A DNA stretch of 64,000 nt, taken from contig NZ_JOJE01000001.1 of assembly GCF_000720255.1 (NCBI RefSeq), positions 682,001 to 746,000 on the forward strand, given 5' to 3'. Shown in pieces: positions 27,968 through 37,252 of the stretch. The translations under genes and the position numbers were made by a program. This stretch comes from Streptomyces griseus subsp. griseus. GTDB taxonomy: Bacteria; Actinomycetota; Actinomycetes; Streptomycetales; Streptomycetaceae. A model generated the notes under the pieces. The model saw only the letters and a program-made list of their open reading frames with translations. It ran no database searches and was not told the DNA's origin. Numbering within the stretch: the first letter of the stretch is position 1; each line of letters starts with the position of its first letter.

Positions 27968-28306
27968 GTGGCTAAGACCTATGAGTTTCCGAGCGACCTG
28001 CGCGCCGGCCAGGAGGAGCTGCATCAGGTCCGGGCCGAGCTGTCGGCCCTGCTGAAGCGGCTCCCCTGGTCGGTCGAGCCGCTGGACGGCTTCAGCGACG
28101 ACAACGGCTGGCGCAAGGTGGAGCGGCCCGCCTCCCCCGGCTGGACGGCAGACGAGCAGGCCGAGGTGGAGAAGCTCCGACAGCGGGAACACGAGCTCGC
28201 GGTGTTCGTGAGCTGCCACCGCTTCTGGTCCGAGGTCGCGACGGAGGACCGGGTGGAGGCCCGGATGCGGCTCAAGCACGCACACGAGGCCCCGCCCGGG
28301 GAGTAG
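27968..28306 (+). CDS. conserved hypothetical protein
   Basis: This 112-residue soluble protein starts with a GTG. It is mostly helical, with an early EELHQVRAELSALLKRLP helix, a WSVEPLDGF..DNGWRKVERPASPGW middle and a DEQAEVEKLRQREHELAVFV coiled-coil-like helix. It looks like a typical small Streptomyces core protein, but I do not recognise a named domain. It is divergent from the acetyltransferase. Confidence 0.7.
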   Translation: MAKTYEFPSDLRAGQEELHQVRAELSALLKRLPWSVEPLDGFSDDNGWRKVERPASPGWTADEQAEVEKLRQREHELAVFVSCHRFWSEVATEDRVEARMRLKHAHEAPPGE

Positions 28307-28473
28307 GGCCGGGACTGGGTTCTGTCTCTCCGGTCAGCGTCGTGATCACAACAGATCCGCCGTTCGGCCGCGGTCGGCTCGCGTGCCTCGCCCGACGGCG
28401 GTGGTGTGGACACGGATGCGTGCCGTCGTCCGCGCGGGAGCGGCATCGGGCGCTCACACGTGAAGGACGAGGC

Positions 28474-30297
28474 ATGCACATACCTGGACTTGTGGCGGGC
28501 CGTCGGAGCCGCGCAGCGGCCGTCGCCGCGGTGGTGGCCTGCTCGACGGTGTTCATCGTGCCGAACCCCGCCGTCGCCGGCGGTACACCGACACCTTCGG
28601 GGCCCGCCCAGAAGCTGGACTGGAGACCCTGCGTTCAGGGCAGCCCGTTCGACTGCGCGACCGCGAAGGTGCCACTGGACTACCGCGACCCTCGCGGCCG
28701 CACCGTCGAACTGGCCGTCGTCAAACGAAAGGCCACCGGTCCCGGACGGCGCGTCGGCACCCTGTTCTTCAACCCGGGCGGACCCGGCGGGCCCGGATCC
28801 GTGCAGATGCCGCAGAACTACGAGTTCTTCCCACGCGAGGTACGGGAGCGGTTCGACATCGTCAGCTGGGACCCCCGCGGGATCGGCAACAGCACCGCGG
28901 TGAACTGCTTCACGAGTCCGGAGGAAGCCGCCACCTGGGCCGCGAGCAAAGCGGCGGGCTTCCCGGTGGGGGAAAGGGAGCGGACGGCCTACTTCGCCGC
29001 GTACAAGGAACTGGCCCGGCGCTGTCAGCAACGGGACCCCGAGCTCCTGCGCCATGTGTCGACCGCCGACACCGCTCGCGACCTGGACCAGCTCCGGCAG
29101 GCGGTGGGCGACCCGCAGCTCACGTACTACGGGATCTCCTACGGCACGTTCCTGGGGGCCACCTACGCCAACCTCTTCCCCGGCAAAGTCCGCGCGATGG
29201 TCCTCGACAGCGACTGGGACCCGCAGGCCTGGACGAACCATGGGTCCAACGAGACCCCCCGGTCCACGGCCTTCCTGCGTCTGGGCTCGGACCTCGCCGC
29301 GGCGGAAACCCTGGACCAGTTCCTCACCCTGTGCGGGTCCACCACCACCGCCCGCTGCGCCTTCTCCGCCGGCAGCCCGAAAGCGACCCGCGACAAGTAC
29401 GACCAGCTGATGAAGCGCCTCCGGGCGCATCCCGTGGGCGAGTGGACCTACGCCCGTACGGTCTCTGACATGGTGAGCGGCTTCTACGTCGTCCACCCCG
29501 GATGGACGAACGTCGCCGGCAGGCTGCAGGACCTGTGGCAGGGCCGCGCACCGGAGCCGTCCCCGCTCCCGCCCCCACCACCGGTCCCGGATCCGAATCC
29601 GTACCTGGGCGAAGAACAGGCCGCCGCGGTGTTCTGCGGCGACAGTCCCCATCCACGCGACCCCGGCGCCTACCACATCCTGGAGGAGGCCAGCGCCGCC
29701 CGTGCGGGCGACACCGGACGCCACTGGACCTGGGCCTCCGCGGTGTGTGCCGACTGGCCGGGAGTCGCCGCCGACCCCTATCGCGGACCGTGGAACACGC
29801 CGACAGCGCATCCCATCCTGGTGGTCGGCACCACCTACGACCCCTCCACTCCCTACTCGGCCGCGCAGGCCATGACCCGGGAACTGGCCGACGCCCGCCT
29901 GCTCACCAACAGCGGGCACGGGCACACGGCACTGCTCAACCCCAGCAGCTGCGTCAGCGAGTACGAGAGCCGCTACCTCATCGACGGAAGCCTCCCGCCG
30001 GTCGGAACGACGTGCCGACAGGACACGCCGCCCTTCTCCGAGCCCAAACCGCGCGGCGGTGTCGCCACCGGCGGGGGCGGGATGGCGGGAACGCCGGCAC
30101 GGATCCCTTCCTCGACACCGTCGGCTCCCGGGCCGCATCCTCGTCGGGGACGACATGCTGCCGTCCATGGACCGGATCGGCCGGCTTCAGCGGCGCGATC
30201 CGGCCCCACCTCACATCACTCGGCCCTGCGTCAGAGGCCTACGACTCCTTGCCGAGGAGCTTGTTCATCCCCTCGATCTCCGCGTTCTGGGCGGTGA
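28474..30297 (+). CDS. secreted alpha/beta hydrolase, tripeptidyl aminopeptidase-like (S33, TAP-like)
   Basis: This protein of about 607 residues has a signal peptide (residues 1-36, ..CSTVFIVPNPAVAGG). LDWRPCVQGSPFDCATAKVPLDYRDP and VGTLFFNPGGPGGPG open the family fold. The nucleophile elbow is GISYGTFLGATYAN. The C-terminal TAP domain has HPILVVGTTYDPSTPYSAA (Asp) and NSGHGHTALL (His). It likely trims tripeptides from extracellular proteins. Family members end soon after TCRQDTPPF. The last 85 residues here are Pro/Arg/Ser-rich and overlap the convergent DUF305 gene, so the normal stop was probably lost. Confidence 0.8.
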   Translation: MHIPGLVAGRRSRAAAVAAVVACSTVFIVPNPAVAGGTPTPSGPAQKLDWRPCVQGSPFDCATAKVPLDYRDPRGRTVELAVVKRKATGPGRRVGTLFFNPGGPGGPGSVQMPQNYEFFPREVRERFDIVSWDPRGIGNSTAVNCFTSPEEAATWAASKAAGFPVGERERTAYFAAYKELARRCQQRDPELLRHVSTADTARDLDQLRQAVGDPQLTYYGISYGTFLGATYANLFPGKVRAMVLDSDWDPQAWTNHGSNETPRSTAFLRLGSDLAAAETLDQFLTLCGSTTTARCAFSAGSPKATRDKYDQLMKRLRAHPVGEWTYARTVSDMVSGFYVVHPGWTNVAGRLQDLWQGRAPEPSPLPPPPPVPDPNPYLGEEQAAAVFCGDSPHPRDPGAYHILEEASAARAGDTGRHWTWASAVCADWPGVAADPYRGPWNTPTAHPILVVGTTYDPSTPYSAAQAMTRELADARLLTNSGHGHTALLNPSSCVSEYESRYLIDGSLPPVGTTCRQDTPPFSEPKPRGGVATGGGGMAGTPARIPSSTPSAPGPHPRRGRHAAVHGPDRPASAARSGPTSHHSALRQRPTTPCRGACSSPRSPRSGR

Positions 30298-30877
30298 CGA
30301 TGTCGTCGGCCATCGACGTCGCGGGCGTGTAGCGGCCCTTGGCCTTCTCGGTCGTGGCCATCTCGACGGCGCCTTCGTGGTGTTCGACCATCATCGTCAG
30401 GAACATGGTGTCGAACTCCTTGCCGGAGGCCTTCTCCAGCTTCGCCATGTCCCCCTCGTCCATCATTCCGGCCATGCCGGAGTGGGCCGGGTGGTCCATG
30501 CCGGGCGACGACTCGGGCATCTCCTCGCCCCAGGTCCTGAGCCAGCCGGTCATCTTCTCGATCTCCGGGTCCTGCGCCTTCTCGATCCGCGCCGCGAGGT
30601 CCTTGACCCGCGCGGACGCGGCGCGGTCGGCGGCCAGCGAGGCCATCTCCAGCGCCTGCTGGTGGTGCGGGATCATGCCCTGCGCGAAGGAGACGTCCTG
30701 GGCGTTGTGCGCGCCCGCCTCGGCCTTGGCGCCGGCGCCCGAGGAGGAGGGCGAGGACGACGAGCCGTGGCCGGCGCCGTCGCCGCTGTCACCGCCACAG
30801 GCGGCGAGGGTGAACGCGGCGGTCGCCGTCACCGCCACGTGGGCGGCACGACGGGTCAGGGTACGGATGCTGCTCAT
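30239..30877 (-). CDS. DUF305 lipoprotein
   Basis: This 212-residue protein has a lipobox (FTLAAC, Cys at about 27) and a Ser-rich spacer. The DUF305 ferritin-like helical core follows: QGMIPHHQQALEMA, EMPESSPGMDHPAHSGMAGMM, MFLTMMVEHHEGAVEMA and ITAQNAEIEGM-like VTAQNAEIEGM. The His/Met clusters suggest copper or other metal binding outside the membrane. The following small His/Cys-rich membrane protein is probably its operon partner. The 3' end overlaps the peptidase gene by about 59 bp. Confidence 0.88.
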   Translation of the reverse strand: MSSIRTLTRRAAHVAVTATAAFTLAACGGDSGDGAGHGSSSSPSSSGAGAKAEAGAHNAQDVSFAQGMIPHHQQALEMASLAADRAASARVKDLAARIEKAQDPEIEKMTGWLRTWGEEMPESSPGMDHPAHSGMAGMMDEGDMAKLEKASGKEFDTMFLTMMVEHHEGAVEMATTEKAKGRYTPATSMADDIVTAQNAEIEGMNKLLGKES

Positions 30878-30956
30878 ACGTGAACTCCAGTGGTGCGTAA
30901 TGGATCTGGACGTGCCGGAGCGCCGCGTCGGTCGGTGACGCGGTGCGCGGGGTCGT

Positions 30957-31358
30957 CTAGATCCGCAGGAGCTGGAGTTCGGACAGGGAGGGTGGCGCGC
31001 GGGCGCCGTCCTGGTCCGCGAGGGCGTAGGAGCACACGGTCTCGGCCACCGGCGCCACCGGGGCCGGGTCGGGCACCGGCCCGGGGACCACCGGCCCGCC
31101 GCTCACCGCGCCCGACGCGCAGGTGGCGTCGGCGTGTTGGGTGTGCCCGCCGCCGCAGTGGCCGTCCCCGGCGCAGCCGTCGTGCGCGGTCTCGGCGCCG
31201 GCCATGACGCGTGCGGAGGGGTGCGCGTGGGGTGCGCCACCGGGCGCCAGCCCGTGCATGGACAGCAGCCCCACCAGCAGCCCGAGCACGCACCAGGCCC
31301 GCCAACGCCGCAGGGGCGGTCGGGGGACGTACTGCTCGGGGCCGTTCACCCGGCACAT
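30957..31358 (-). CDS. small His/Cys-rich membrane protein (DUF6153-like)
   Basis: This 133-residue protein has one N-terminal hydrophobic helix (WCVLGLLVGLLSMHGLAPG). An exported metal-rich segment follows (AHPSARVMAG, HDGCAGDGHCGGGHTQHADATC). The tail is Pro/Val-rich, ending LSELQLLRI. Genes like this sit beside DUF305 lipoproteins in Streptomyces and are usually called DUF6153; that name is from memory. The His/Cys spacing suggests binding of copper or zinc. The start is the ATG giving MCRVNG; the GTG three codons on is possible. Confidence 0.65.
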   Translation of the reverse strand: MCRVNGPEQYVPRPPLRRWRAWCVLGLLVGLLSMHGLAPGGAPHAHPSARVMAGAETAHDGCAGDGHCGGGHTQHADATCASGAVSGGPVVPGPVPDPAPVAPVAETVCSYALADQDGARAPPSLSELQLLRI

Positions 31359-31385
31359 CCTATGGGCGGCCGGGCCGCGACACGT

Positions 31386-31419
31386 GAGAGGGCCCCCGTG
31401 TCTCCACGGGGGCCCTCTC
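31386..31419 (-). terminator. terminator of tRNA-Val
   Basis: A perfect 15-bp stem (GAGAGGGCCCCCGTG with its complement) around a 4-base loop starts 9 bases after the CCA end of the tRNA. Confidence 0.85.
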
Positions 31420-31427
31420 GCATCTCC

Positions 31428-31502
<75 letters not shown>

Positions 31503-31670
31503 AGGACGAGTCGACAGCCTACCTTGCCGCAGGCACTGCCCCGCAAACCCGTTTCAGGGGGTTAACCCCACCCCGGATCCGGGAGTGCGCCGGATCCCCC
31601 GTCGGGTGCCGGGTCCATACGGTCGTAGAGCAGGCGCAGCCCGCGCCGTCCGCACCAGGGGGAGATCGCC

Positions 31671-32492
31671 ATGGCCCGTATCACCGCCGTCCGCACCGCG
31701 CTCGCCGCCGGAGCCGTCGTGGCCCTCGTCGCCGGCCTCGGCGCCTGCGCCTCCCCCGCGGACGACAAGGACCCCGAGCACCGGTCCTTCGCGCTGGCGG
31801 GGCACACGCTCACCGTGGACTCCGACGACTCGGCTCTGGAGATCGTCTCGGCGGACTCGAACAAGGAGGGCCGTATCGAGGTCACCCGCTGGTTCAAGGG
31901 GTCGGTCGTCGTGGGCAAGGAGCCGAAGGTCACCTGGTCCTTCGAGGACGACCGGCTCACCCTGCGTGTGAAGTGCTCCGGAGTGGTCGCGGACTGTGCG
32001 GCCAGGCACCGGATCGAGGTGCCGAGGGGTGTCGCCGTACGCGTCGAGGACAAGGACGGCAGTGTGCGGGCGAGCGGCTTCCGGGACGCGCTGAACATCC
32101 GCACCGGTGACGGCTCCGTGCGCGTCAGCGACACCTCGGGGCCGCTGGAGCTGCGGACCGACGACGGCTCGGTACGGGTCACCGACTCCTCCGGCGCCCT
32201 GAAGGTGCGTACCGGCGACGGCTCGGTGCGCGCCGACGTCTCCTCGCGCCGGGTCAGCACGCACACCGGTGACGGCTCGGCCCACATCGAACTGAGCGCC
32301 GTACCGGAGCTCGTGGAATCCCGCAGCGGCGACGGCTCCGTGACGATCGAGGTGCCCTCGGCGACGTACCGGGTGACGACCGAGACCGGGGACGGCGGGG
32401 TGGATGTGTCCGTGCCGCGGGACGAGTCCAGCTCGCACGTGGTGTCCGCCCGGACCGGCGACGGCAAAGTCACCGTGCGGACCGCGAACTAA
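31671..32492 (+). CDS. DUF4097-type beta-repeat lipoprotein
   Basis: The protein has 273 residues. The signal peptide ends in a lipobox (AGLGAC), so it should be lipid-anchored outside the membrane. The mature part is an all-beta solenoid. The repeat RTGDGSVRV appears about seven times at roughly 19-residue intervals (e.g. IRTGDGSVRVSDTSG, LRTDDGSVRVTDSSG, VRTGDGSVRADVSS). This is typical of the DUF4097/adhesin-like family. The function is unknown, perhaps envelope stress sensing or adhesion. It starts 170 bp from the tRNA on the other strand. Confidence 0.85.
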   Translation: MARITAVRTALAAGAVVALVAGLGACASPADDKDPEHRSFALAGHTLTVDSDDSALEIVSADSNKEGRIEVTRWFKGSVVVGKEPKVTWSFEDDRLTLRVKCSGVVADCAARHRIEVPRGVAVRVEDKDGSVRASGFRDALNIRTGDGSVRVSDTSGPLELRTDDGSVRVTDSSGALKVRTGDGSVRADVSSRRVSTHTGDGSAHIELSAVPELVESRSGDGSVTIEVPSATYRVTTETGDGGVDVSVPRDESSSHVVSARTGDGKVTVRTAN

Positions 32493-32566
32493 CCGGCCCG
32501 TGTGTTCGTCTCTACACGGTGGGAGAATGACACCGGGCAGGGCGAATCACAGCACGGGAGAGGGAT

Positions 32567-33940
32567 GTGACGGCGACACCTCCGCAGCCGTACTCGCCGT
32601 CGGTGGCGCCTGCGCCCGGATCCGTGCTGCGGGACACCCTCACCCTGGTCGGTCTGCCGTTGCTCGCGGCGCTCGCGCTGCCCGCCGCGTTCGCCGGTGG
32701 TGGCACCAGGCGCTGGTTCGGCGGGCGGGCGGAGAGCCAGCGGGCCGAGGCGCAGGCCGCGAAGGACGCGGCGGCGGCCGCGTTCTACGAGCTGGACACC
32801 GCCCAGCGGGACCTCAGGATCTCGATCGAGACGATCACGGCGGTCGACGACTCCCCGGCCGCCCGGCGCGCCATCGCCGACTTCCGGGCGATCAGCGGCC
32901 GGATCGACGAGGCCAGTCACCAGTACATCAGCGCCGTCGACGCCCATGATCTCGACCGGGACGATCTGGAGGCCTCGGCGGCGGCGCAGGCACGTACCGC
33001 GCTCACGAAGGCGAAGGACGAGCTGGGCCGGGTCAAGCAGGAGCTCGACCGGTTCACCGACGGGCTGGGGCCACTGCTGGGCAAGGCGGAGACCCAGCTG
33101 GCGCGGCTCGCGCCGGCCGTGGAGCGGGCCCGGCAGGCTCTCCTGGCCGCCTCGAACGGACTGGACGCGGTCCGGGGCTCGGGGCTCACCGCGGACGACC
33201 TCGCGGCCCGGCTGGCGGCGCTCTCGCCGGAGCTGACCAAGCTCAACCAGGGCGCCGGGCAGCACGGCGTGCCGCAGACGCTGGAACGTGCCGAGCGGGT
33301 CGCGCGGGACGCCGAGGCGATCCGGGTGGAGGCGGAGCGGCTGCCGGAGAAGGCCGCCGAGATCGACCACCGGCTGGTGTCGCTGCGTACCCGCGCCGAG
33401 GCGCTGACGACGCGTGCCGGGCAGGTGGATCCGGTGCTGAGCGAGCTGCGGCGGCGGTTCACTGCGGCGTGCTGGCAGGACCTCCAGCATGTGCCGGAGC
33501 AGGCCTCCGAGCACGTACGGCAGGCGGAGGCGAAGCTGGCGCAGGCGCGGAGCGCGCGGGACGCCCAGCGCTGGCCGGACGCGACGGCGCTGCTGTCGAC
33601 GGCGCGGGCGCTGCTGAACACCACCGACGAGGCCGTGTCGGCGGCCGGGGACCGGCTGACGCGGCTGAACGCCGTGCAGAAGGATCCGCAGCAGGAGATC
33701 GAGCGGACACGGTTCGCGATCCGGGACGCGCAGCGGCTGGCCATGGCGGGCCGCAACACGCCTGATCCCCGGGACGCGCGGCCGCTGGACGAGGCGGTGG
33801 GCCGCCTTGAGCGGGCGGTCGCCGGTCTGGAGGGCCGACACCCCGACTACTGGCACTTCCTGACCGAGACGGAAGCGGTCCGGCACGCGGTGGCGGACGT
33901 GGTGACCCGGATCCGGGAGGAGCGCGGGGGCGGCAACTGA
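32567..33940 (+). CDS. membrane-anchored coiled-coil protein
   Basis: This 457-residue protein has a GTG start. A Pro-rich N-terminus is followed by one hydrophobic helix (TLVGLPLLAALALPAAFAG). Almost the entire rest is charged, heptad-like helix (RAEAQAAKDAAAAAFYELDTAQ, AEKLPEKAAEIDHRL-like segments, QAEAKLAQARSARDAQRW). One folded-looking island contains FTAACWQDLQHVPEQASEHV. It resembles long coiled-coil membrane proteins of the actinomycete cell envelope. I cannot name the family. It starts 74 bp after the DUF4097 gene and could be cotranscribed. Confidence 0.7.
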   Translation: MTATPPQPYSPSVAPAPGSVLRDTLTLVGLPLLAALALPAAFAGGGTRRWFGGRAESQRAEAQAAKDAAAAAFYELDTAQRDLRISIETITAVDDSPAARRAIADFRAISGRIDEASHQYISAVDAHDLDRDDLEASAAAQARTALTKAKDELGRVKQELDRFTDGLGPLLGKAETQLARLAPAVERARQALLAASNGLDAVRGSGLTADDLAARLAALSPELTKLNQGAGQHGVPQTLERAERVARDAEAIRVEAERLPEKAAEIDHRLVSLRTRAEALTTRAGQVDPVLSELRRRFTAACWQDLQHVPEQASEHVRQAEAKLAQARSARDAQRWPDATALLSTARALLNTTDEAVSAAGDRLTRLNAVQKDPQQEIERTRFAIRDAQRLAMAGRNTPDPRDARPLDEAVGRLERAVAGLEGRHPDYWHFLTETEAVRHAVADVVTRIREERGGGN

Positions 33941-34062
33941 GCCGCCGTGCCGACCGTCATGTGGCCCCTCATGCCACCCGTCCTGTTGCCCGGGCGGGTG
34001 TGGCGGGCGGATATTTGAGGGGACGGACGTACGGCCTCCGCTCGCACCCAAGGGAGGCGGAC

Positions 34063-34635
34063 ATGGCCACGCACGTACAGCGCTCGGGGTCGCGCAGGCG
34101 GATCGACTTCGACGAGCACCTGCCCGTCGACCACCGACTGAACAGGGTCTACCGGATCGGCGCGGGCCTGATGGGTCTGGCGCTGGTCGTCTTCGGCGTC
34201 TTCGGCATCGTCGACAACATCGGCTTCTTCGACACCGGCGGGGACACCATCTGGAGCCTGAACACCAACGGGGCGCTCAGCTGGCTGTCGATCGGCGTCG
34301 GACTGCTGCTCTTCGTCGGCATGGTGATCGGCGGGAACTTCGCGTCGACGCTCAACATGGTGCTCGGCGTCCTGTTCATCCTCAACGGATTCCTGTTCCT
34401 CGGCCTGCTGGACACCGACTACAACTTCCTGGCCTTCGAGATCCAGAACGTCCTGTTCACCTTCGTCGCCGGCATCCTGCTCATGGTCTTCGGGATGTAC
34501 GGCAGGGTGGGTTCGGCCCTGCCGCACGACAACCCGTACTGGCGGGCCCGCAACCCCGACCTGGCCGAGGAGCGGGACCACCAGCGTGAGCTGCGGGAGC
34601 ACTGGCCCCCGCGCGATGAGGATCAGGTGCGGTAG
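34063..34635 (+). CDS. DUF4383 membrane protein
   Basis: This 190-residue protein has four TM helices. The first (RIGAGLMGLALVVFGVFGI) is followed by the conserved extracellular loop GFFDTGGDTIWSLNTNGALSWLS. NFASTLNMVLGVLFILNGFLFL and FVAGILLMVFGMYGRV complete the set. The DUF4383 core is the whole membrane region. The start is the ATG with AGGGAGGCGG upstream. It overlaps the convergent amidase gene by 13 bp. The function is unknown. Confidence 0.82.
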   Translation: MATHVQRSGSRRRIDFDEHLPVDHRLNRVYRIGAGLMGLALVVFGVFGIVDNIGFFDTGGDTIWSLNTNGALSWLSIGVGLLLFVGMVIGGNFASTLNMVLGVLFILNGFLFLGLLDTDYNFLAFEIQNVLFTFVAGILLMVFGMYGRVGSALPHDNPYWRARNPDLAEERDHQRELREHWPPRDEDQVR

Positions 34636-35798
34636 GCGTAGTAGTACGCGTTCGGGTACGACGCCACGAGGCTCGCCACCGACCTGCGGAGCGTGTTGTT
34701 CGAGTGGTACGTCACGTAGGGCACGCCGCCGCTCTTGTACGTGACGATCATCGTGTGGTCCTTGGACCCGTCGCGGTCGAAGTCCATCTGGAGGACGTCG
34801 CCGACCTCGAGCTGGTAGACGTTGGCGAGCGGCTTGGTCCGCTTGGAGTTCTGGGCGAACCAGGACCACTCGTTGACGCCGACGAACGAGTCCGACTGGA
34901 TGTCGGCGTTGCCGAACCACTTGGTGTAGTCGTACACGTAGCCCGGCACGTGCTTCCAGCCGCCGGCCTTCAGGGACTGGCTGACGAAGTTGGTGCAGTC
35001 GCCGCCGGCGCCGTGGCCGTTGAAGTCCGGGTAGTCCTTGTTGTAGTTGTTCCAGTACTTCTCCGCGTAGGCCGCCATCGCCTTGTAGTCGTAGGTGGTG
35101 GCGGTCTTCGGGACGGCGACCGGGTTGCGGGTGGTCGCCGCGCGCGGGGCGCTCGGCATGGTGTCGCCGGGCTCGGGGGCGGGAGCCTTGACGGACTTCG
35201 GCTGCGAGAGCGTGTTCACCGCGAGGCCACCCTGGTCGGTGTCCTGGATGGCGGTGAGCTGCCAGTTGCCCTGGTCGTCGGCCTTGAAGGTCAGCTCGTG
35301 CCCGGCCTGGAAACCGGTGGTCCTCGGCGCGTTGCCGCGGGCCTTGGCGTAGGTCAGCGTCGTGGTCTCGGTGACCGCGGCCTTGGCCGTACGGCCCGTC
35401 ACGCGCGTCGCGTTCAGGGTGACCGTGGTGCTGGCCTTGCTGTACTTCTCGCCGGCCTTGGCGAGCTTGCCCTTGCGCTGCTCGAGGGAGGACAGGGTGG
35501 CGTCCTCGGTGCGCGCGGTGCCCTTGGACAGCTTGACGTCGCCGGAGAAGCCGTCGGTCAGCGGCTTCGCGCGGTCACCCTGCCCACCGGCCACCAGGGC
35601 GTCCGTACGGTCGGTGAAGACCGCGTCGGCCAGCCGCTGGAAGGTGGCCTTGGTCTTCGCGTCGACCGTGGGGTCGTCGACGACCGCGGCGCCGGCGCTC
35701 CAGTTGGGGAGCAGCGCCACCCCGGCGACCACGGAGGTGGCCGCCGCGCCGAGTATGGCGGAGCGGCGACGCGTACGGCTCAATTTCCTTGACTTCAC
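34623..35798 (-). CDS. secreted amidase-domain protein (Amidase_6)
   Basis: This protein of about 391 residues starts at GTG after AGAGGGG. The signal peptide is SRTRRRSAILGAAATSVVAGVALL with a twin Arg stretch. Residues 40-240 form a beta-rich domain of unknown role. The C-terminal 150 residues form an Amidase_6 (NlpC/P60-like cysteine hydrolase) fold, with YDYKAMAAYAEKYWNNYN, GGDCTNFVSQSLKAGG (Cys nucleophile), DVLQMDFDRDGSKDHTMIV (His) and YHSNNTLRRSV (Asn). It probably cleaves an amide bond in cell-wall peptide or another extracellular substrate. Confidence 0.83.
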   Translation of the reverse strand: MKSRKLSRTRRRSAILGAAATSVVAGVALLPNWSAGAAVVDDPTVDAKTKATFQRLADAVFTDRTDALVAGGQGDRAKPLTDGFSGDVKLSKGTARTEDATLSSLEQRKGKLAKAGEKYSKASTTVTLNATRVTGRTAKAAVTETTTLTYAKARGNAPRTTGFQAGHELTFKADDQGNWQLTAIQDTDQGGLAVNTLSQPKSVKAPAPEPGDTMPSAPRAATTRNPVAVPKTATTYDYKAMAAYAEKYWNNYNKDYPDFNGHGAGGDCTNFVSQSLKAGGWKHVPGYVYDYTKWFGNADIQSDSFVGVNEWSWFAQNSKRTKPLANVYQLEVGDVLQMDFDRDGSKDHTMIVTYKSGGVPYVTYHSNNTLRRSVASLVASYPNAYYYAYRT

Positions 35799-35914
35799 TG
35801 ATGTTTCCCCTCTTGCCCCGGCGGGAGGGATGGCCGGGGAAGGGCATCTTGCCATGGCGTGTGTGGGGGTTGTGAAGAGGGATGCCCTTGTGGGCTCAGG
35901 ACGTTACTGGACCG

Positions 35915-37201
35915 TCACTTCACCACGGTCGACCAGTCGGTGGACTGCGCGGGGTCCAGAGTGCGCAGCGTCTGAAGGGTCTCGGGCTTCTGCACGTCGA
36001 GCCAGTCGGACAGCTCCCTGAACGACACGCACTTGACGTCCTTCTTGGTGCAGACGTTCTTGATGACCTCGTCGACGGACTTCATGTAGATGCCGCCGTT
36101 CCAGTTCTCGAAGTGGTTGCCGATGAACAGGGGTGCCCTGCTGCCGTAGTAGACGCGGTTGAAGCCGGCCATGTAGGCGTCGGTGGTCTCCTTCTCCCAC
36201 TCGGGGTACCGGGCCGGGTCGCCGTCGACCTGGCCGTCGGACTGGTTGGCGAGGAAGTTGAAGTCCATGGAGAGGCCCTGGTAGTCGCCGCCGTCGTACG
36301 GGAGCGCCTGGAGCGGGAAGTCCCACATGCCGTTCTTCTTGGTGGGCCATATCTGGAAGTCGCCCGCGGAGCTGGCGTCGTAGCGCCAGCCGTAGCCCTT
36401 GGCGGCCTTCAGCAGGTTCGCCTGGCCCTCCAGGCAGGGTGCGCGGCCGCCCGTGACCTCCTTCTTGAAGTCGAAGGGCAGCGGGGCGATGTCCTTGAAG
36501 CCGGTGTTGGTCTTCCAGTTCTCGACCATCGCGTAGAACTGGTCGATCTCGCTCTTCCACTCCTCGACGCTCCAGTCCCCGCCGCCCTTGGCGCCGCAGA
36601 AGTGGCCGTTGAAGTGGGTGCCGATCTCGTTGCCCTCCTGCCACGCCTTGCCGAGCTGCTCCAGCGTGGTGCGGATGTGTTCGTCGGTGGGGAAGCTGAT
36701 CGCCGCCGCGCCCTTCTTGTGCTGCGGCGGGGCGTAGAGGTCCCTCTTGCTCTTGGGCAGCAGGTAGATGCCGGTGAGGAAGAAGGTCATGTGGGCGTCG
36801 TACTCCTTCGCCATCTTCCGGTAGTGCTGGAAGAGCTCGTCGTCGCCCGCGAGCGCGCCGTCCCAGGAGAAGACGACGAACTGGGGCGGCTTCTCCCCCG
36901 GCTTGAGCGGCACGGCCTTCAACTCGCCTGTCTGCGGGCCGGTGTAGGAGGTGGAGCCGTCGCCGAGGATCTTCGTCTTGCCGTCCCAGGGCTCCTCCTG
37001 GCTCTGCCCGGCGGAGCCCTTCGGAGTGTTGCCCCGCGTCCCGGAGGAGGCGGTCGGCTCGGTGTTGTCCGCGCGGGTCAGTGCGAGGTAGCCCGCGACC
37101 AGGGACGCGGCGACGAGGAGGACCGCCAGGCCCAGGATCCTCGGAGGGGCGGTCCGGCGGGGTGCCCTGGCCTTGCGGCGGCGGCCCGACGGTGACTTCA
37201 T
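35915..37201 (-). CDS. membrane-anchored polysaccharide deacetylase-like protein
   Basis: The protein has 428 residues. A basic N-terminus leads to one TM helix (LGLAVLLVAASLVAGYLAL). The extracellular domain shows FVVFSWDGALAGDD in place of the NodB T-F-D-D motif. HMTFFLTGIYLL, GNEIGTHFNGHFCG (metal His pair H-x3-H) and FRELSDWLD complete the fold. The catalytic Asp-Asp motif is altered to SWDGA, so activity may be changed. It should act on wall or capsule glycans. It follows the PBP gene by 51 bp and is probably in its operon. Confidence 0.8.
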   Translation of the reverse strand: MKSPSGRRRKARAPRRTAPPRILGLAVLLVAASLVAGYLALTRADNTEPTASSGTRGNTPKGSAGQSQEEPWDGKTKILGDGSTSYTGPQTGELKAVPLKPGEKPPQFVVFSWDGALAGDDELFQHYRKMAKEYDAHMTFFLTGIYLLPKSKRDLYAPPQHKKGAAAISFPTDEHIRTTLEQLGKAWQEGNEIGTHFNGHFCGAKGGGDWSVEEWKSEIDQFYAMVENWKTNTGFKDIAPLPFDFKKEVTGGRAPCLEGQANLLKAAKGYGWRYDASSAGDFQIWPTKKNGMWDFPLQALPYDGGDYQGLSMDFNFLANQSDGQVDGDPARYPEWEKETTDAYMAGFNRVYYGSRAPLFIGNHFENWNGGIYMKSVDEVIKNVCTKKDVKCVSFRELSDWLDVQKPETLQTLRTLDPAQSTDWSTVVK

Positions 37202-37252
37202 GTGCGGCTCATTCTGCGAGGGGAGTGGGGGTTGCGGTGCCCGGCCACCGGA

